Shown here one piece after another: positions 48,389 through 58,300 of a stretch of 64,000 bases of DNA. Source of the stretch: Oscillospiraceae bacterium (GTDB lineage: Bacteria > Bacillota > Clostridia > Oscillospirales > Oscillospiraceae); the NCBI GenBank assembly GCA_017458335.1, contig JAFTFT010000040.1:45405-109404 (forward strand). Direction: 5' to 3'. Numbering within the stretch: the stretch's first letter is position 1; every line of letters starts with the position of its first letter. The notes beneath the pieces are model-generated. The model saw only the letters and a list, made by a program, of their open reading frames with translations, did not search any database and was not told the origin of the DNA. A program made the translations under genes and the position numbers.

Positions 48389-50083
48389 ATGGCTGAAAAG
48401 AAAATGATCATCGACGGCATCGAATGTCCGTTCACCAACGAGCGCAACGTGCTCGAGGTCGCCAGAAACAACGGGATCGACATCCCGTCCCTGTGCTACT
48501 GTGAGAACCTGTCCATCTACGGCGGATGCCGCCTCTGCCTGGTCGAAAATGACCGCGGCACGATGGATGCGGCCTGCTCCATGCAGCCGCGCAACGGCAT
48601 GATCGTCAACACCCATACAAAGAAGGTCCTGGAGAGCCGCCATACCACGCTGCAGCTGCTCATGAGCAGTCATCGGGCCGACTGCCTTACCTGTGAACAG
48701 AGCGGCCGCTGCAAGCTGCAGGAATATGCCCACCGCTACAACGTCGTGGAGCCGCGTTTCACCGAGAACACCTATCCCAGGCTACCGCTCGACGTCTCGT
48801 CCCCCTGCATCACGAGAGACCCGACCAAGTGCATCCTCTGCGGTCTCTGCGTCCGCATGTGCTCCGAGATCCAGAACGTCGGCGCCATCGACTTCACCAA
48901 GCGCGGCAAGAAGGCCGTCGTGGCCCCGGGCTTCGGCAAGATGCTGATCGAGACCGGCTGTGTCGGCTGCGGCCAGTGTGCGGCGGTCTGCCCCACCGGC
49001 GCCATCACCATCAACCGTCAGATCCCCGAGATGTGGGCGATGCTGAACGATCCGAACAAGCGCGTCGTGGTACAGTACGCGCCCAGCGTGCGCGTCGGCA
49101 TGGCGGAAGAGTTCGGCATGCCGGCCAATGAGCCCGTCACCGGAAAACTCGTCACCGCCTTGCGCAGACTCGGCGTGGATGTGGTCTATGACACGAACCT
49201 CTCCGCCGACCTCACCATCATGGAAGAGAGCGCGGAGTTCCTCGAGAAGGTCAAATCCGGCGCGAAGCTTCCGATGTTCACCTCCTGCTGCCCCGGCTGG
49301 ATCCAGCATGTGGAGAAGGCGCATCCGAATCTGATGCCGCAGGTATCCACCGCCGGCAGCCCCATGGAGATGCTCGGCGCGCTGATCCGCCAGCAGTTCA
49401 AGGACGAGGACGTCTACTCCGTCGCCATCATGCCCTGCACGGCGAAGAAGTTTGAAGCCCAGCGCCCCGAACTGGTGAAGGACGGCAAGCGCCTGATCGA
49501 CCTGGTCCTGACGACGGACGAGCTCATCCGCCTGATCAAGGCCGCCGGCATCGACTTTAAGAACCTGCCCGATTCCGAGCCGGACGATCCTCTGGGCGAC
49601 TACACCGGCGCCGGCGTCATCTTCGGCGTCACGGGCGGCGTGACCGAAGCCGTTATCCGCAGAGTGCTGGACGACGCCTCGCCCGACACCCTGAAGACCA
49701 TCGCCGAATGCGGTGTCCGCGGCCTCGAGGGGATCAAGGCCTTCACGGTCACGGCGGGCGATCTGACGCTGAAGATCGCCGTGGCAAACGGCCTGGCCAA
49801 TGCCGACCGCCTGATCGAGAAGGTGGAGAGCGGGGAAGAGTACTTCGACTTCATCGAGGTCATGGCCTGCCCGAACGGCTGCATCGGCGGCGGCGGACAG
49901 CCCCCGGCCTCCAACGCCCGCAAGAGAGAGCGTGTCGAAGCGATCTTCAAGGCCGACGAGGCCTGCGAGCTCAAGATCCCGCAGCAGAACCCGGCACTTG
50001 AGTATGTCTATGACGAACTGCTCAAGGGCCGCGCCCACGAGCTGCTGCATATTCACTACCCGCTGCACGGGCACCACGGTTAA
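48389..50083 (+). CDS. hydA: [FeFe] hydrogenase catalytic subunit with atypical active-site shell
   Basis: A 564-residue HydA (group A3-like). Clusters in order: [2Fe-2S] (CYCENLSIYGGCRLC), His/Cys [4Fe-4S] (HRADCLTCEQSGRC), and two ferredoxin clusters (CILCGLCVRMC, CVGCGQCAAVC). H-cluster motifs: L1 TSCCPGW (298-304), L2 MPCTAKKFEA (348-357), L3 ACPNGCIGGGGQ (493-504). The cluster cysteines are C300, C350, C494 and C498. The segment aligning with AKSP in C. pasteurianus CpI reads AGSP (322-325), so the lysine that contacts the active-site cyanide is Gly. AAGGAGGG precedes ATG 48389. No maturases hydEFG are in the window. Confidence 0.94.
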   Translation: MAEKKMIIDGIECPFTNERNVLEVARNNGIDIPSLCYCENLSIYGGCRLCLVENDRGTMDAACSMQPRNGMIVNTHTKKVLESRHTTLQLLMSSHRADCLTCEQSGRCKLQEYAHRYNVVEPRFTENTYPRLPLDVSSPCITRDPTKCILCGLCVRMCSEIQNVGAIDFTKRGKKAVVAPGFGKMLIETGCVGCGQCAAVCPTGAITINRQIPEMWAMLNDPNKRVVVQYAPSVRVGMAEEFGMPANEPVTGKLVTALRRLGVDVVYDTNLSADLTIMEESAEFLEKVKSGAKLPMFTSCCPGWIQHVEKAHPNLMPQVSTAGSPMEMLGALIRQQFKDEDVYSVAIMPCTAKKFEAQRPELVKDGKRLIDLVLTTDELIRLIKAAGIDFKNLPDSEPDDPLGDYTGAGVIFGVTGGVTEAVIRRVLDDASPDTLKTIAECGVRGLEGIKAFTVTAGDLTLKIAVANGLANADRLIEKVESGEEYFDFIEVMACPNGCIGGGGQPPASNARKRERVEAIFKADEACELKIPQQNPALEYVYDELLKGRAHELLHIHYPLHGHHG

Positions 50084-50101
50084 CCGAATAAGAAACAGTT
50101 C

Positions 50102-50124
50102 CTCCCCCGCCTCCGGCGGGGGAG
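50102..50124. repeat. GC-rich intergenic palindrome, copy 2
   Basis: Perfect 10-bp arms CTCCCCCGCC / GGCGGGGGAG with a TCC loop, 18 bp after hydA. Confidence 0.8.
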
Positions 50125-50171
50125 CAGTACAAATAGCTACACGGACACCGCCAATCGTAGAAGAGCCGGTT

Positions 50172-50200
50172 ACTCCCCCGCCAACGGCGGGGGAGTAATT
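50172..50200. repeat. GC-rich intergenic palindrome, copy 3 (probable hydCBA terminator)
   Basis: Perfect 13-bp arms TTACTCCCCCGCC / GGCGGGGGAGTAA, AAC loop, followed by TTGTTTCTTC. It shares the core with copy 2, 48 bp upstream. Confidence 0.8.
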
Positions 50201-50218
50201 GTTTCTTCGATTTTCGGC

Positions 50219-50247
50219 TTGCTTTTCCACCCGATAGCCATTATAAT
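50219..50247 (+). promoter_or_regulatory. Promoter for glycogen synthase
   Basis: TTGCTT (50219-50224), 17 bp, TATAAT (50242-50247). Confidence 0.75.
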
Positions 50248-50289
50248 TCAAAACAGAAGGAATCAGATCAACGTTTAGGAGGATGCTTT

Positions 50290-52269
50290 ATGGCAACAAG
50301 GAAATCCGCGCCCGTCAAGGACGAAAAACAGGCCGCCGCCGCGGCGGAACCGGCGGAAGAAAAGAAGCCGGCTGCGAAGAAGCCCGCAACGAAAAAGGCC
50401 GCGACGAAAAAGCCCGCGCCGAAAAAGCCCGCGGAGAAGAAGACAGCCGCCGCAACGGCGAAGACGGCTGACACCGTGACCGAGAAAGCCGCAGAGGAAA
50501 AAACCGCTGGAAAGAAGCCGGCAGTGAAAAAAGCGGCTGCCAGGAAGCCGGCGGCAAAGAAACCTACGGCGAAGAAGCCGGTCGTGAAGAAACCCGCCGC
50601 TGAAGAGAGCGCGAAGGCGCCCGAGGCTGTTGCCGCGGAAGCACCCGCCGCTGAAGCCGTTCCGGTCCCGGCTGCGGCGCCGGTTGAAGAAGCGGCGCCC
50701 GCGGTCGCGGAAGCGGTCGAGGAAGTACCCGCGGTTGAAGCCGCTCCGGCGGAGAATGTGGAAGTACAGCCGGCGGAAGTCCCGGCGCCGGATACTCAGA
50801 CCGAGTCTCTCCCGGAACCGCGGCGCAGCGTCGCGTTCATCGGCTCCGAATGCTATCCCTTCGTGAAAACGGGCGGCCTCGGCGACGTGATGTATGCCCT
50901 CCCGAGAGCTCTTATCAAGCAGAACTGTGACGTCCGGGTGATTCTGCCGCGCTATAAGTGCATCCCCTGGAAATATCAGGAGAAGATGGTCTACCGCGGA
51001 GAGTTCATGATGGACCTCTTTGCCGACGGCAGAAGCTTCTACGTGGGGATCATGGAATATATCATGGACGGCGTGGTCTATGACTTTATCGACAACGAGG
51101 AGTTCTTCAGCGCCGGAAATCCCTATACCAATCTGGTGGACGACATCCCCAAATACTGCTTCTTCTCGAAGGCGGCGCTGGCGGCCCTGAACTACCTTGA
51201 CTGGATCCCGGACATCATCCACTGCCATGACTGGCAGGCGGCGCTGGTCCCGGTGTATCTCAAGACCCTGTTCGCGGGTACCCGTGTGGGCGGCGCGAAG
51301 ACCATGCTCACCATCCATAACCTTCGCTTCCAGGGCATCTACAGCATCCCCGCCGTGAAGTACTGGTCCGGCCTGCCGGATCACCTCTTCAACATCGATG
51401 TGCTGAAGCAGGGCTACAACGACGCAAACCTCATGAAGGCGGGCCTGGCCTATGCCGACATGATCACCACCGTGAGCAACACCTATGCCGGTGAGATCCA
51501 GACCGCTTTCTACGGAGAAAATCTGGACGCGCATCTGCGGCATCACAGCGGAAAGCTGCGCGGCATCGTTAACGGCATCGACGTGGAGCTGTGGGACAGC
51601 TCGACGGACAAGCTGCTGCCGGTGGGCTATGACGCCGCCGACGCGGTGGAAAAGAAAAAGCAGATCAAGCGCGATCTGCAGGAAAAGCTCGGCCTCGAGC
51701 GGGATGAGAACAAGTTTGTGATCGGCCTGATCTCGCGCCTGACGAACCAGAAGGGCCTGGATCTTGTCAACGCGATCCTGCCCGAGCTCATCGACGGCAA
51801 CACCCAGGTGGTGGTGCTCGGCACCGGTGAGCCCTGGTATGAGGATGCCTTCCGCTATTATGAAAACAGCTATAAGGGCAGCGTCTGCGCCAACATCATG
51901 TACGACGAGGGCAGAGCCCACCAGATCTACGGCGGCGCCGACGCGCTGCTGGTGCCCTCCCTGTTTGAGCCCTGCGGCCTGACCCAGCTGATCGCCATGC
52001 GCTACGGCACGGTGCCCATCGTGCGCGAGACCGGCGGCCTGAAAGACACGGTCGAACCCTACAACCAGTACACCGACAGCGGAAACGGCTTCACCTTTGA
52101 CCGCTACGAATCCGGTCTGCTGCTGGATGCCGTCAACCGGGCCAAGACCCTCTACTTCACCGAGCGGGAGCGCTGGGACGAAATGGTGGTCCGGGATATG
52201 AAGAAGGACGTCTCCTGGGATCAGTCGGCCCTGCAGTACAGAGCCCTGTACGTTGAACTGAGACCGTAA
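50290..52269 (+). CDS. glgA: Glycogen synthase with a long Lys/Ala/Pro N-terminal extension
   Basis: A 659-residue protein. Residues 178-659 are a GT5 ADP-glucose glycogen synthase: VAFIGSECYPFVKTGGLGDV contains the KTGGL sugar-nucleotide loop, HDWQAALVPVYL is conserved, and the C-terminal domain has GLISRLTNQKGLDL and SLFEPCGLTQL. Residues 1-177 are a low-complexity tail of AKKPAAKK-type repeats turning into an acidic Glu/Ala/Pro stretch, like histone H1 or AlgP tails. The tail is absent from ordinary GlgA proteins (about 480 residues). AGGAGG precedes ATG 50290. It has its own promoter and terminator; no other glg gene is nearby. Confidence 0.93.
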   Translation: MATRKSAPVKDEKQAAAAAEPAEEKKPAAKKPATKKAATKKPAPKKPAEKKTAAATAKTADTVTEKAAEEKTAGKKPAVKKAAARKPAAKKPTAKKPVVKKPAAEESAKAPEAVAAEAPAAEAVPVPAAAPVEEAAPAVAEAVEEVPAVEAAPAENVEVQPAEVPAPDTQTESLPEPRRSVAFIGSECYPFVKTGGLGDVMYALPRALIKQNCDVRVILPRYKCIPWKYQEKMVYRGEFMMDLFADGRSFYVGIMEYIMDGVVYDFIDNEEFFSAGNPYTNLVDDIPKYCFFSKAALAALNYLDWIPDIIHCHDWQAALVPVYLKTLFAGTRVGGAKTMLTIHNLRFQGIYSIPAVKYWSGLPDHLFNIDVLKQGYNDANLMKAGLAYADMITTVSNTYAGEIQTAFYGENLDAHLRHHSGKLRGIVNGIDVELWDSSTDKLLPVGYDAADAVEKKKQIKRDLQEKLGLERDENKFVIGLISRLTNQKGLDLVNAILPELIDGNTQVVVLGTGEPWYEDAFRYYENSYKGSVCANIMYDEGRAHQIYGGADALLVPSLFEPCGLTQLIAMRYGTVPIVRETGGLKDTVEPYNQYTDSGNGFTFDRYESGLLLDAVNRAKTLYFTERERWDEMVVRDMKKDVSWDQSALQYRALYVELRP

Positions 52270-52312
52270 ACGCGTCCAAGCGGCTCCGCCGCAGAATAAT
52301 GATACGAAAAAG

Positions 52313-52346
52313 ATCGCCTGAACCGGCTTGATTCGGTTCAGGCGAT
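52313..52346. terminator. Terminator between glgA and queT
   Basis: Perfect 13-bp arms (ATCGCCTGAACCG / CGGTTCAGGCGAT) with an 8-nt loop, then TTTTC on the plus strand. Serves both converging genes. Confidence 0.85.
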
Positions 52347-52367
52347 TTTCACTTATTTCAGCTGTTT

Positions 52368-52877
52368 TCAGACCGACTCTCCGACCGTTTCGGGAGTTCC
52401 GAAGATGCGCTCCCTGTGGGGGCGCAGGGCATAGTAGAGGATGAGCCCCAGAACACCGCAGGAGAGAATCTCACCGATGCAGACCGTCAGCATCATGAGA
52501 AGAATCGGCAGATCCACCATGTAGGCATATTTGAGGACGAAGGGCACGACCAGGGTGTTGGCCAGAATCGGCGGAACAGGGGCCAGGAAAGGATGCGCGC
52601 TGCGCAGCTTCCAGGTGAAGAAGGCACCGATCAGGGTGGCGAGGCTTCCGCAGATGATATCCGGGAGCAGGGCGCCGCCCACGGTGTTGCCGATGAGGCA
52701 GCCGATGAAGAGACCCGGAACCGCCGCCGGTGTAAACACCGGAAGAATCGTCAGCGCCTCCGCGATGCGGACCTGAATTTCACTGAACGAAATGGGAGCG
52801 AAAACGTAGGTCAGCGCGACATAGATCGCGGCGATCATGGCGGCCTGCGTCATGAACAGCGTAGTCTTGTTTTTCAT
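52368..52877 (-). CDS. queT: QueT-family queuosine precursor transporter
   Basis: A 169-residue membrane protein with about five helices, of the QueT (ECF S-component) family that imports preQ1. Family features visible: a start of short polar residues then TQAAMIAAIYVALTYVFAPI, the conserved SEIQVRIAEALTILP, and GLFIGCLIGNTVGG. ATG 52877 follows AAGGAG; frames extending further upstream only cross the riboswitch. The leader carries a preQ1-I riboswitch overlapping the ribosome binding site, which strongly supports the substrate. Confidence 0.92.
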   Translation of the reverse strand: MKNKTTLFMTQAAMIAAIYVALTYVFAPISFSEIQVRIAEALTILPVFTPAAVPGLFIGCLIGNTVGGALLPDIICGSLATLIGAFFTWKLRSAHPFLAPVPPILANTLVVPFVLKYAYMVDLPILLMMLTVCIGEILSCGVLGLILYYALRPHRERIFGTPETVGESV

Positions 52878-52887
52878 ATACAGTTTT

Positions 52888-52930
52888 CTCCTTAGTTTTG
52901 TTTTACGTGAGGATGGTTTCGAACTCACGG
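52888..52930 (-). promoter_or_regulatory. preQ1-I riboswitch in the queT leader
   Basis: On the minus strand, stem CGTGAG / CTCACG (52924-52929 with 52906-52911) encloses a 12-nt loop starting TTCGAAACC. An A-rich tail TAAAACAAAACTAAGGAG then includes the AAGGAG ribosome binding site (52888-52893). Hairpin, loop and tail match preQ1-I. The overlap with the binding site implies translational control. Confidence 0.8.
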
Positions 52931-52974
52931 ATTTTGCCGCACTTCCGAGTGGAAGCGAGAAGCACAGCCGCGAT

Positions 52975-53003
52975 ATGATAGCACTACCGGAGTGAAAAAG
53001 CAA
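52975..53003 (-). promoter_or_regulatory. Promoter for queT
   Basis: TTGCTT (52998-53003), 17 bp, TATCAT (52975-52980) on the minus strand, about 40 nt upstream of the riboswitch. Confidence 0.7.
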
Positions 53004-53046
53004 GCGCTTTCTTCTAGTTTTCCGGAAAACACCTGCCAGGATTGTA

Positions 53047-55206
53047 TCAGTAGAGAAGCGGACGATGCTCGCGGGACTGCTCCTGCGGACCCTTCCCGCA
53101 TTCCTTCTGCAGGCGCTCACTGAGCTTCGTGTTGCGTCGGGTGACCGTGACGGTGCGCACCGCGTGGGCGATGGCCTTTTTTGTCCCGACGAGGACGAGG
53201 CCTTTCTTGGCCCGGGTGATGCCGGTATAGATAAGATTGCGCTGCAGCATCACATAGTGGGTCATCAGGACGGGCATCACCACGACGGGGTACTCGCTGC
53301 CCTGCGCTTTGTGGATGGTGGTCGCGTAGGCCAGCACCAGTTCATCCAGCTCCGTCGCGTCGTATTCCACAAGACGGTCGTCGAAGCGGACCGTCAGCGT
53401 GCGGTCCTCCAGATCCACCCGGTCGACGGTGCCGATGTCGCCGTTGAAGACTTCCTTTTCATAGTTGTTGCGGATCTGCATGACCTTGTCGCGGGCACGG
53501 AAAACGTAGCCGCCCCGGCGGAGCCCGTCCTGCCCGGGATTGACCGATTCCTGAAGAAGCTGGTTGAGGTTGGAGGCGCCGACCACTCCGCGCTGCATGG
53601 GCGTCAGCACCTGAATCTCGGCAGGCGGCATCCGGTAATACTTCGGAAGCTTTGTCCGCACCAGCTCGACGATGGCGGAGGCCGCTTCCTCGGGAGCTTC
53701 CCGCTCCATGAAGAAGAAATCCGTATGCTTCCCGTTGGAGAGGTCCGGCATCTGACCGTGGTTGATGCGGTGGGCGTTCATGATGATGCGGCTGGTCTGG
53801 GCCTGACGGAAGATCCGGGTGAGCCGGACGACCGGGAAGCAGCCGGAGTCGATCATATCCCGCAGAACGTTCCCGGCACCCACGCTGGGGAGCTGGTCCA
53901 CGTCTCCGACGAGGATCAGGCGCATGCTGTCCGGAACGGCCCGCAGCAGGCTGTACATCAGCATGATGTCGATCATGGAGCACTCGTCCACGATCAGTAC
54001 GTCGCCTTCCAGCGGGTTTTCTTCGTTACGCTGATAACCCTCGGGCGGCTTGACCTCCAGCAGACGGTGGATGGTTTTGGCCTCCATGCCTGTGGCTTCG
54101 GACAGGCGCTTCGCGGCCCTTCCGGTGGGCGCGGCGAGGAGAATCCTGGTGCCCGAGGCGCGAAAGGCCCTGAGAATGCCGAGCGTGGTGGTGGTCTTGC
54201 CGGTGCCGGGGCCGCCGGTGAGGATGAAGACCTTGCTCCCGACCGCCGTCAGGATCGCCTGCATCTGAACCTCGTCATAGTTCATGCCCGTGGAGGCCTG
54301 AATCTTCTGCTGCAGGCCCTCCGTGCGCACGGTCACGGCGCTCTGTCCGTGGAGAACTTCCCGGAGCCGCCGGGCGGCGCCGACTTCGGAATGGTAGAAG
54401 GGGGGAAGGTAGACGGCCTCTCCGTCGAGAAAGACGTCGTTGTTTCGGAGCATCTCATCCAGCGCGCCGGAGATCAGGGACTGATCGACCTCCAGCAGCT
54501 CCGCGCCGGTTTTGCAGAGCTGTTCCCGGGTGGCGAAGCAGTGCCCCTCGTTTCCCAGCGCGTTCAGGGTGTACATGATGCCGCTGCGGAGCCGGGGATA
54601 GCGGTCATGGCCAAAGCCCATCTTTTCGGCAATGGTGTCGGCGGTGCGAAAGCCGATCCCCCAGATATCGTCGGCGAGGCGGTAGGGGTTTTCCTTTACC
54701 ACCCGGATGCTGTCGCTTCCGTAGGTCTTGTAGACTTTCGTCGCGTGGGCGGTGCTCACGTCATGCCCCTGGAGAAAGAGCATGATGTTCTTGATCTCCT
54801 TCTGCTCGACCCAGCTCTTCTTGATGCGCTCGACCCGGACCCGGCCGATCCCGGGAACATCCAGCAGGCGGTCGGGCTCCTCCTCAATGACGTTCAGCGT
54901 GTCCGCGCCAAATGTCCGGACAATCCGGGACGCAAACTTGGGCCCGATCCCCTTGACCAGTCCGCTGCCGAGATACTTTTCGATCCCGTAGACGGTGGCG
55001 GGAAGCGTCTCTTCAAAGCTTTCGACGGAGAACTGCCGGCCGTATTTGCTGTCGACGCGCCAGCTTCCGCCGAGCGTGAGCACGCTGCCCACATGGACCT
55101 CCGGCATGTTTCCGACGACGGTGACGAGATCCTGCCAGCCGCGGGCGCGGCACTTGAGGACGGAGTAACCGTTCTGCTCATTCTGATAGGTGATGTGTTC
55201 GACCAC
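53047..55206 (-). CDS. recD2: RecD2-type helicase
   Basis: A 719-residue superfamily 1 5'-3' DNA helicase of the RecD2 (RecD without RecBC) type. The N-terminal OB and helix-hairpin-helix part (about 1-320) has GIGPKFASRIV and DVPGIGRVRVERI. Motor motifs: Walker A GGPGTGKTTTTLG, Walker B LIVDECSMID, motif III VGDVDQLPSVG, and motif VI region YATTIHKAQGSE...YTGITRAKK. The first standard start is GTG 55206 with no ribosome binding site. Family members begin a few residues earlier, and an in-frame CTG at 55224 lies 7 nt after AGGTG, so the true start may be that CTG, six codons upstream. Confidence 0.93.
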   Translation of the reverse strand: MVEHITYQNEQNGYSVLKCRARGWQDLVTVVGNMPEVHVGSVLTLGGSWRVDSKYGRQFSVESFEETLPATVYGIEKYLGSGLVKGIGPKFASRIVRTFGADTLNVIEEEPDRLLDVPGIGRVRVERIKKSWVEQKEIKNIMLFLQGHDVSTAHATKVYKTYGSDSIRVVKENPYRLADDIWGIGFRTADTIAEKMGFGHDRYPRLRSGIMYTLNALGNEGHCFATREQLCKTGAELLEVDQSLISGALDEMLRNNDVFLDGEAVYLPPFYHSEVGAARRLREVLHGQSAVTVRTEGLQQKIQASTGMNYDEVQMQAILTAVGSKVFILTGGPGTGKTTTTLGILRAFRASGTRILLAAPTGRAAKRLSEATGMEAKTIHRLLEVKPPEGYQRNEENPLEGDVLIVDECSMIDIMLMYSLLRAVPDSMRLILVGDVDQLPSVGAGNVLRDMIDSGCFPVVRLTRIFRQAQTSRIIMNAHRINHGQMPDLSNGKHTDFFFMEREAPEEAASAIVELVRTKLPKYYRMPPAEIQVLTPMQRGVVGASNLNQLLQESVNPGQDGLRRGGYVFRARDKVMQIRNNYEKEVFNGDIGTVDRVDLEDRTLTVRFDDRLVEYDATELDELVLAYATTIHKAQGSEYPVVVMPVLMTHYVMLQRNLIYTGITRAKKGLVLVGTKKAIAHAVRTVTVTRRNTKLSERLQKECGKGPQEQSREHRPLLY

Positions 55207-55270
55207 ACAACGAAGCTGTTCCAGGATTCTTCACCTGCCTTTCTGATGGGAAGCGATGTCCGGGGGTGTT

Positions 55271-55308
55271 ATCCGTATGTACGGATTCTCCCCACCGGAG
55301 GTGGGGAG
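55271..55308. repeat. Adjacent palindromes, including GC-rich copy 4
   Basis: ATCCGTA / TACGGAT (55271-55286) is followed at once by CTCCCCACC / GGTGGGGAG with a GGA loop (55288-55308). They lie between the FtsX-type permease and recD2, where they may terminate the permease transcript. Confidence 0.75.
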
Positions 55309-55347
55309 ATGATGAAAAACGGTTTTGTAGATGGGCTCCTGGCCCTG

Positions 55348-58300
55348 TCATGAGAGGTCGGTGAGCTTCAGTTTTCGTATGCGGCGAAGCGCATATCCGT
55401 TGGTCACCAGGGAGAAAACAAAGGTGAACAGCGCGGCAAAGAGGAAAGACTCAGGCCTCGGTTCGCGGATCATCTGGATGTACGGTGTCTCGGTAACGCG
55501 CAGAATGCGCTGGCCCATCACGCCGCCGACGCCCAGGCCCAGCAGGGTACCGAGCACCGTGGTGAGGACGAGATCCACCGCCACATAGCGGATGCATTCT
55601 CCGGCGGTAAAGCCGTTGATGCGCATGATGGTGAGCTCCGCGGTCTTCCGCTGGATGAAGGTCATGGTGAAGTTTGCCACGATGAAGCAGGACATCATGG
55701 CCGCGATAAACAGCATGAGATAGACGACAAAATTCAGTCCGGAAGTGAACTGTTCGATCATGGTGCGTTCGGCCGCGGCATCATTCACGCTGACGACGCC
55801 TTCCACCCCGTCCAGCTTTTTCTGCAGCTCGTTCAGGGAGAGACCGTCGGTCTTGACAAAGAAGCAGTTGTTTTCCGGAGCGGTGCCGAAGACCTCCTCA
55901 TAGCTCTGCGGCGTCAGGAAGAAGATCTGGCCGTAGTAGTTTTCAAAGACACCGGCAATCTTGAGATCGCGGCGGTTCATCGCGGCATCAAAGACCGTGA
56001 AGCTGTCGCCGGAGCCGACCCGGTAGTGCTCCGAGAAGCGCCTGGGAACCAGCGCACCGCTCTCCGGCAGCGGGACAGGTGCTCCGCCGTCTATGCTGCG
56101 CAGCGTATAATAACCGTCCAGCACGCTTTCCTCCGCGACGATCAGGGTCGTGGCGCTGAGAGCCCCGTCCATTTCATAGACCGTGGCCATCCGGCGGAGA
56201 TTGACGTGCGGCAGAGCATTTGCGTCCAGGACGGCCTCAATGTCCGAGACGACGGCTTCGTTCGCATCGGTATCGTAGATGACCTCGGCATCGTATGTCA
56301 TGATCCCGCCGAACTGCCGGGCGGGAACTCCGCTGATGCCGTAGCGCAGCGTGAATCCGACCACCATCAGCACACAGCCGCCGGCGATGCTGACGATGGT
56401 GACCAGGACACGGTTCCAGTCCGTTCTCATGTTGCGGAGAATCAGACGGGCGTAAAGACTTCTCCTGGCGGACGTACGGGCTTTTTTCTTCCGGCGCGAA
56501 GCGGAACCGGCCCCCTGCATCAGCGCAAGCGCAGTCTGCCGAAGCAGCTGAGAGCAGCCCAGATACACTGCGAGAACAGAGAGCCCGAGAGCGCCGGCGA
56601 CAACGATGCCGGTCTCATAGGGAAGAAAGCTGCGGGGCCCGGTACCGTAGTTGAGATGTGCTTCATAGCTGTTCAGAACGGCGCGCTGCATCGGAAGCCA
56701 TGCAAGCAATACCCCAAGCCCGATCCCCAGCAGAACCGCGGAGCAGGCAAAGAGCAGGTATTTCCCGAAGATTTCATGGTTGAACAGCCCCATGGCCTTG
56801 TTCACGCCGATCAGCTTGCGCTGCTGCTCGACCATGCGGGAGATGGTGGCATAAATCACCAGTGCCCCGACGACAAGAAAGATCGTGGAAAAAGACATGC
56901 TCAGGGAAGCCAGCTTATCGGAATTGGCCGCGGCATAGATGAAGCCGGGGTTGCCGTTGTTGTTGAGCGTGATCCAGCGGCAGGTTCCGATGTCGTTGAG
57001 ACGTTCCTTTGCCGTGGCCAGCTCCTGCTCGGCATCCTGAAGCTTCTGCTCGCCTTCGTGAAATTCCTTCTCGCCCTCGAGGAGTTTCTTGCGGCCGTTG
57101 TCGACCGTGGTAAGCGCGTCAAGATACTGCTCCCCGGAGTAGTAGTAATCCAGACGGCCGCGCTCATATTCCTCGATGCCGTCCTGCAGCGCCTTCACTT
57201 TCCCCTTGACACGGCTGAGATCCAGCGTTCCGCCGCTCAGCCGTTCGATCTCTGTCAGCGCCTGCGGCACCGTCAGGTGCTTGAATTTCTCAACGTTCTC
57301 GATGTAGATGTCGAGTGCTTTCTGCGGAATGAAGTCGCTGGACAGGACATCGTCGATCATATCCTGTGAGATGCCTTTGCCGTCCAGGTACCGCTGAAAG
57401 AAACTGACGGAGTTGTTCAGCAGATTCTGCACCTCATCCAGCCTGTCAAGCAGACCGGCGTGGTCTGCAAGCTGAATGCCCCACTTGTCCAGGAGCTCCA
57501 GAGCGGTTTCCAGCTTTTCTTCACCCTGGTTCAGTTTTGCCGCGCCCGCTTCGAGCATGCCGGGAACCGGCGCCAGCTGTTCTTCAACGCTCGCAAGCTC
57601 CCGCCAGCCGTCCTCGATCTTCTGCTGGGCCTGACCGAGCTCGACCTTCGCGGCTTCGATTTTTTCCTCGCCCTGTCGGATGTTGTCTTCAAAGACCTTC
57701 CGGATCCCGTCGACGCGGGCGACGGTTCTTGTTCCGGCCAGTTCCTCCAGCGCGGCGATCACGGGATTGACGACGTCCCAGTATTCGTCGCTGTAGCGGT
57801 TTTCCGGCGTGCCCGCCACACGGATCCGCGCCTTCATGAAGGCGCCTTCAAAGCCCTCGCGGTTGAATGCACCCTCTTGGACAAAGAGATACGGCGTCAC
57901 CGGAACCATATAACTGAAATGGTCCGGGGTATGAAAGATTCCCGTGATTTCAAAATCGCTTTCCGTGAGCGGATCCACTTCCATAATCGGATCACAGTGG
58001 ACCGTGATGTGCTGGCCCACGGAGAGTCCGCATTCCTCCGCCAGATTCCGCTCGACGGCACACTCGTTGCTGCTCTCCGGCAGACGGCCTTCCAGCACCG
58101 TCGGGATTGACATCTTTTCCGGCAGGGAGACAAGCGAGACGGAGACCTTTTGGTCGCCGAGGTGAAGGCGGGTGTCGATCTGCCAGACGCGCTCGGCCTC
58201 CCTCACGCCCGGCACCGCCCGGATCGCATCCAGATCCTCATCCGTCATGAGCATGGTGGAAGTAACCTCCACATCCCACAGCTCACGCTCATTGAAATAC

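Noticed and set aside
46538-48733. A 731-codon minus-strand frame opposite hydB
   Set aside because: hydB carries every expected cofactor motif on the plus strand; the antisense translation resembles no protein.
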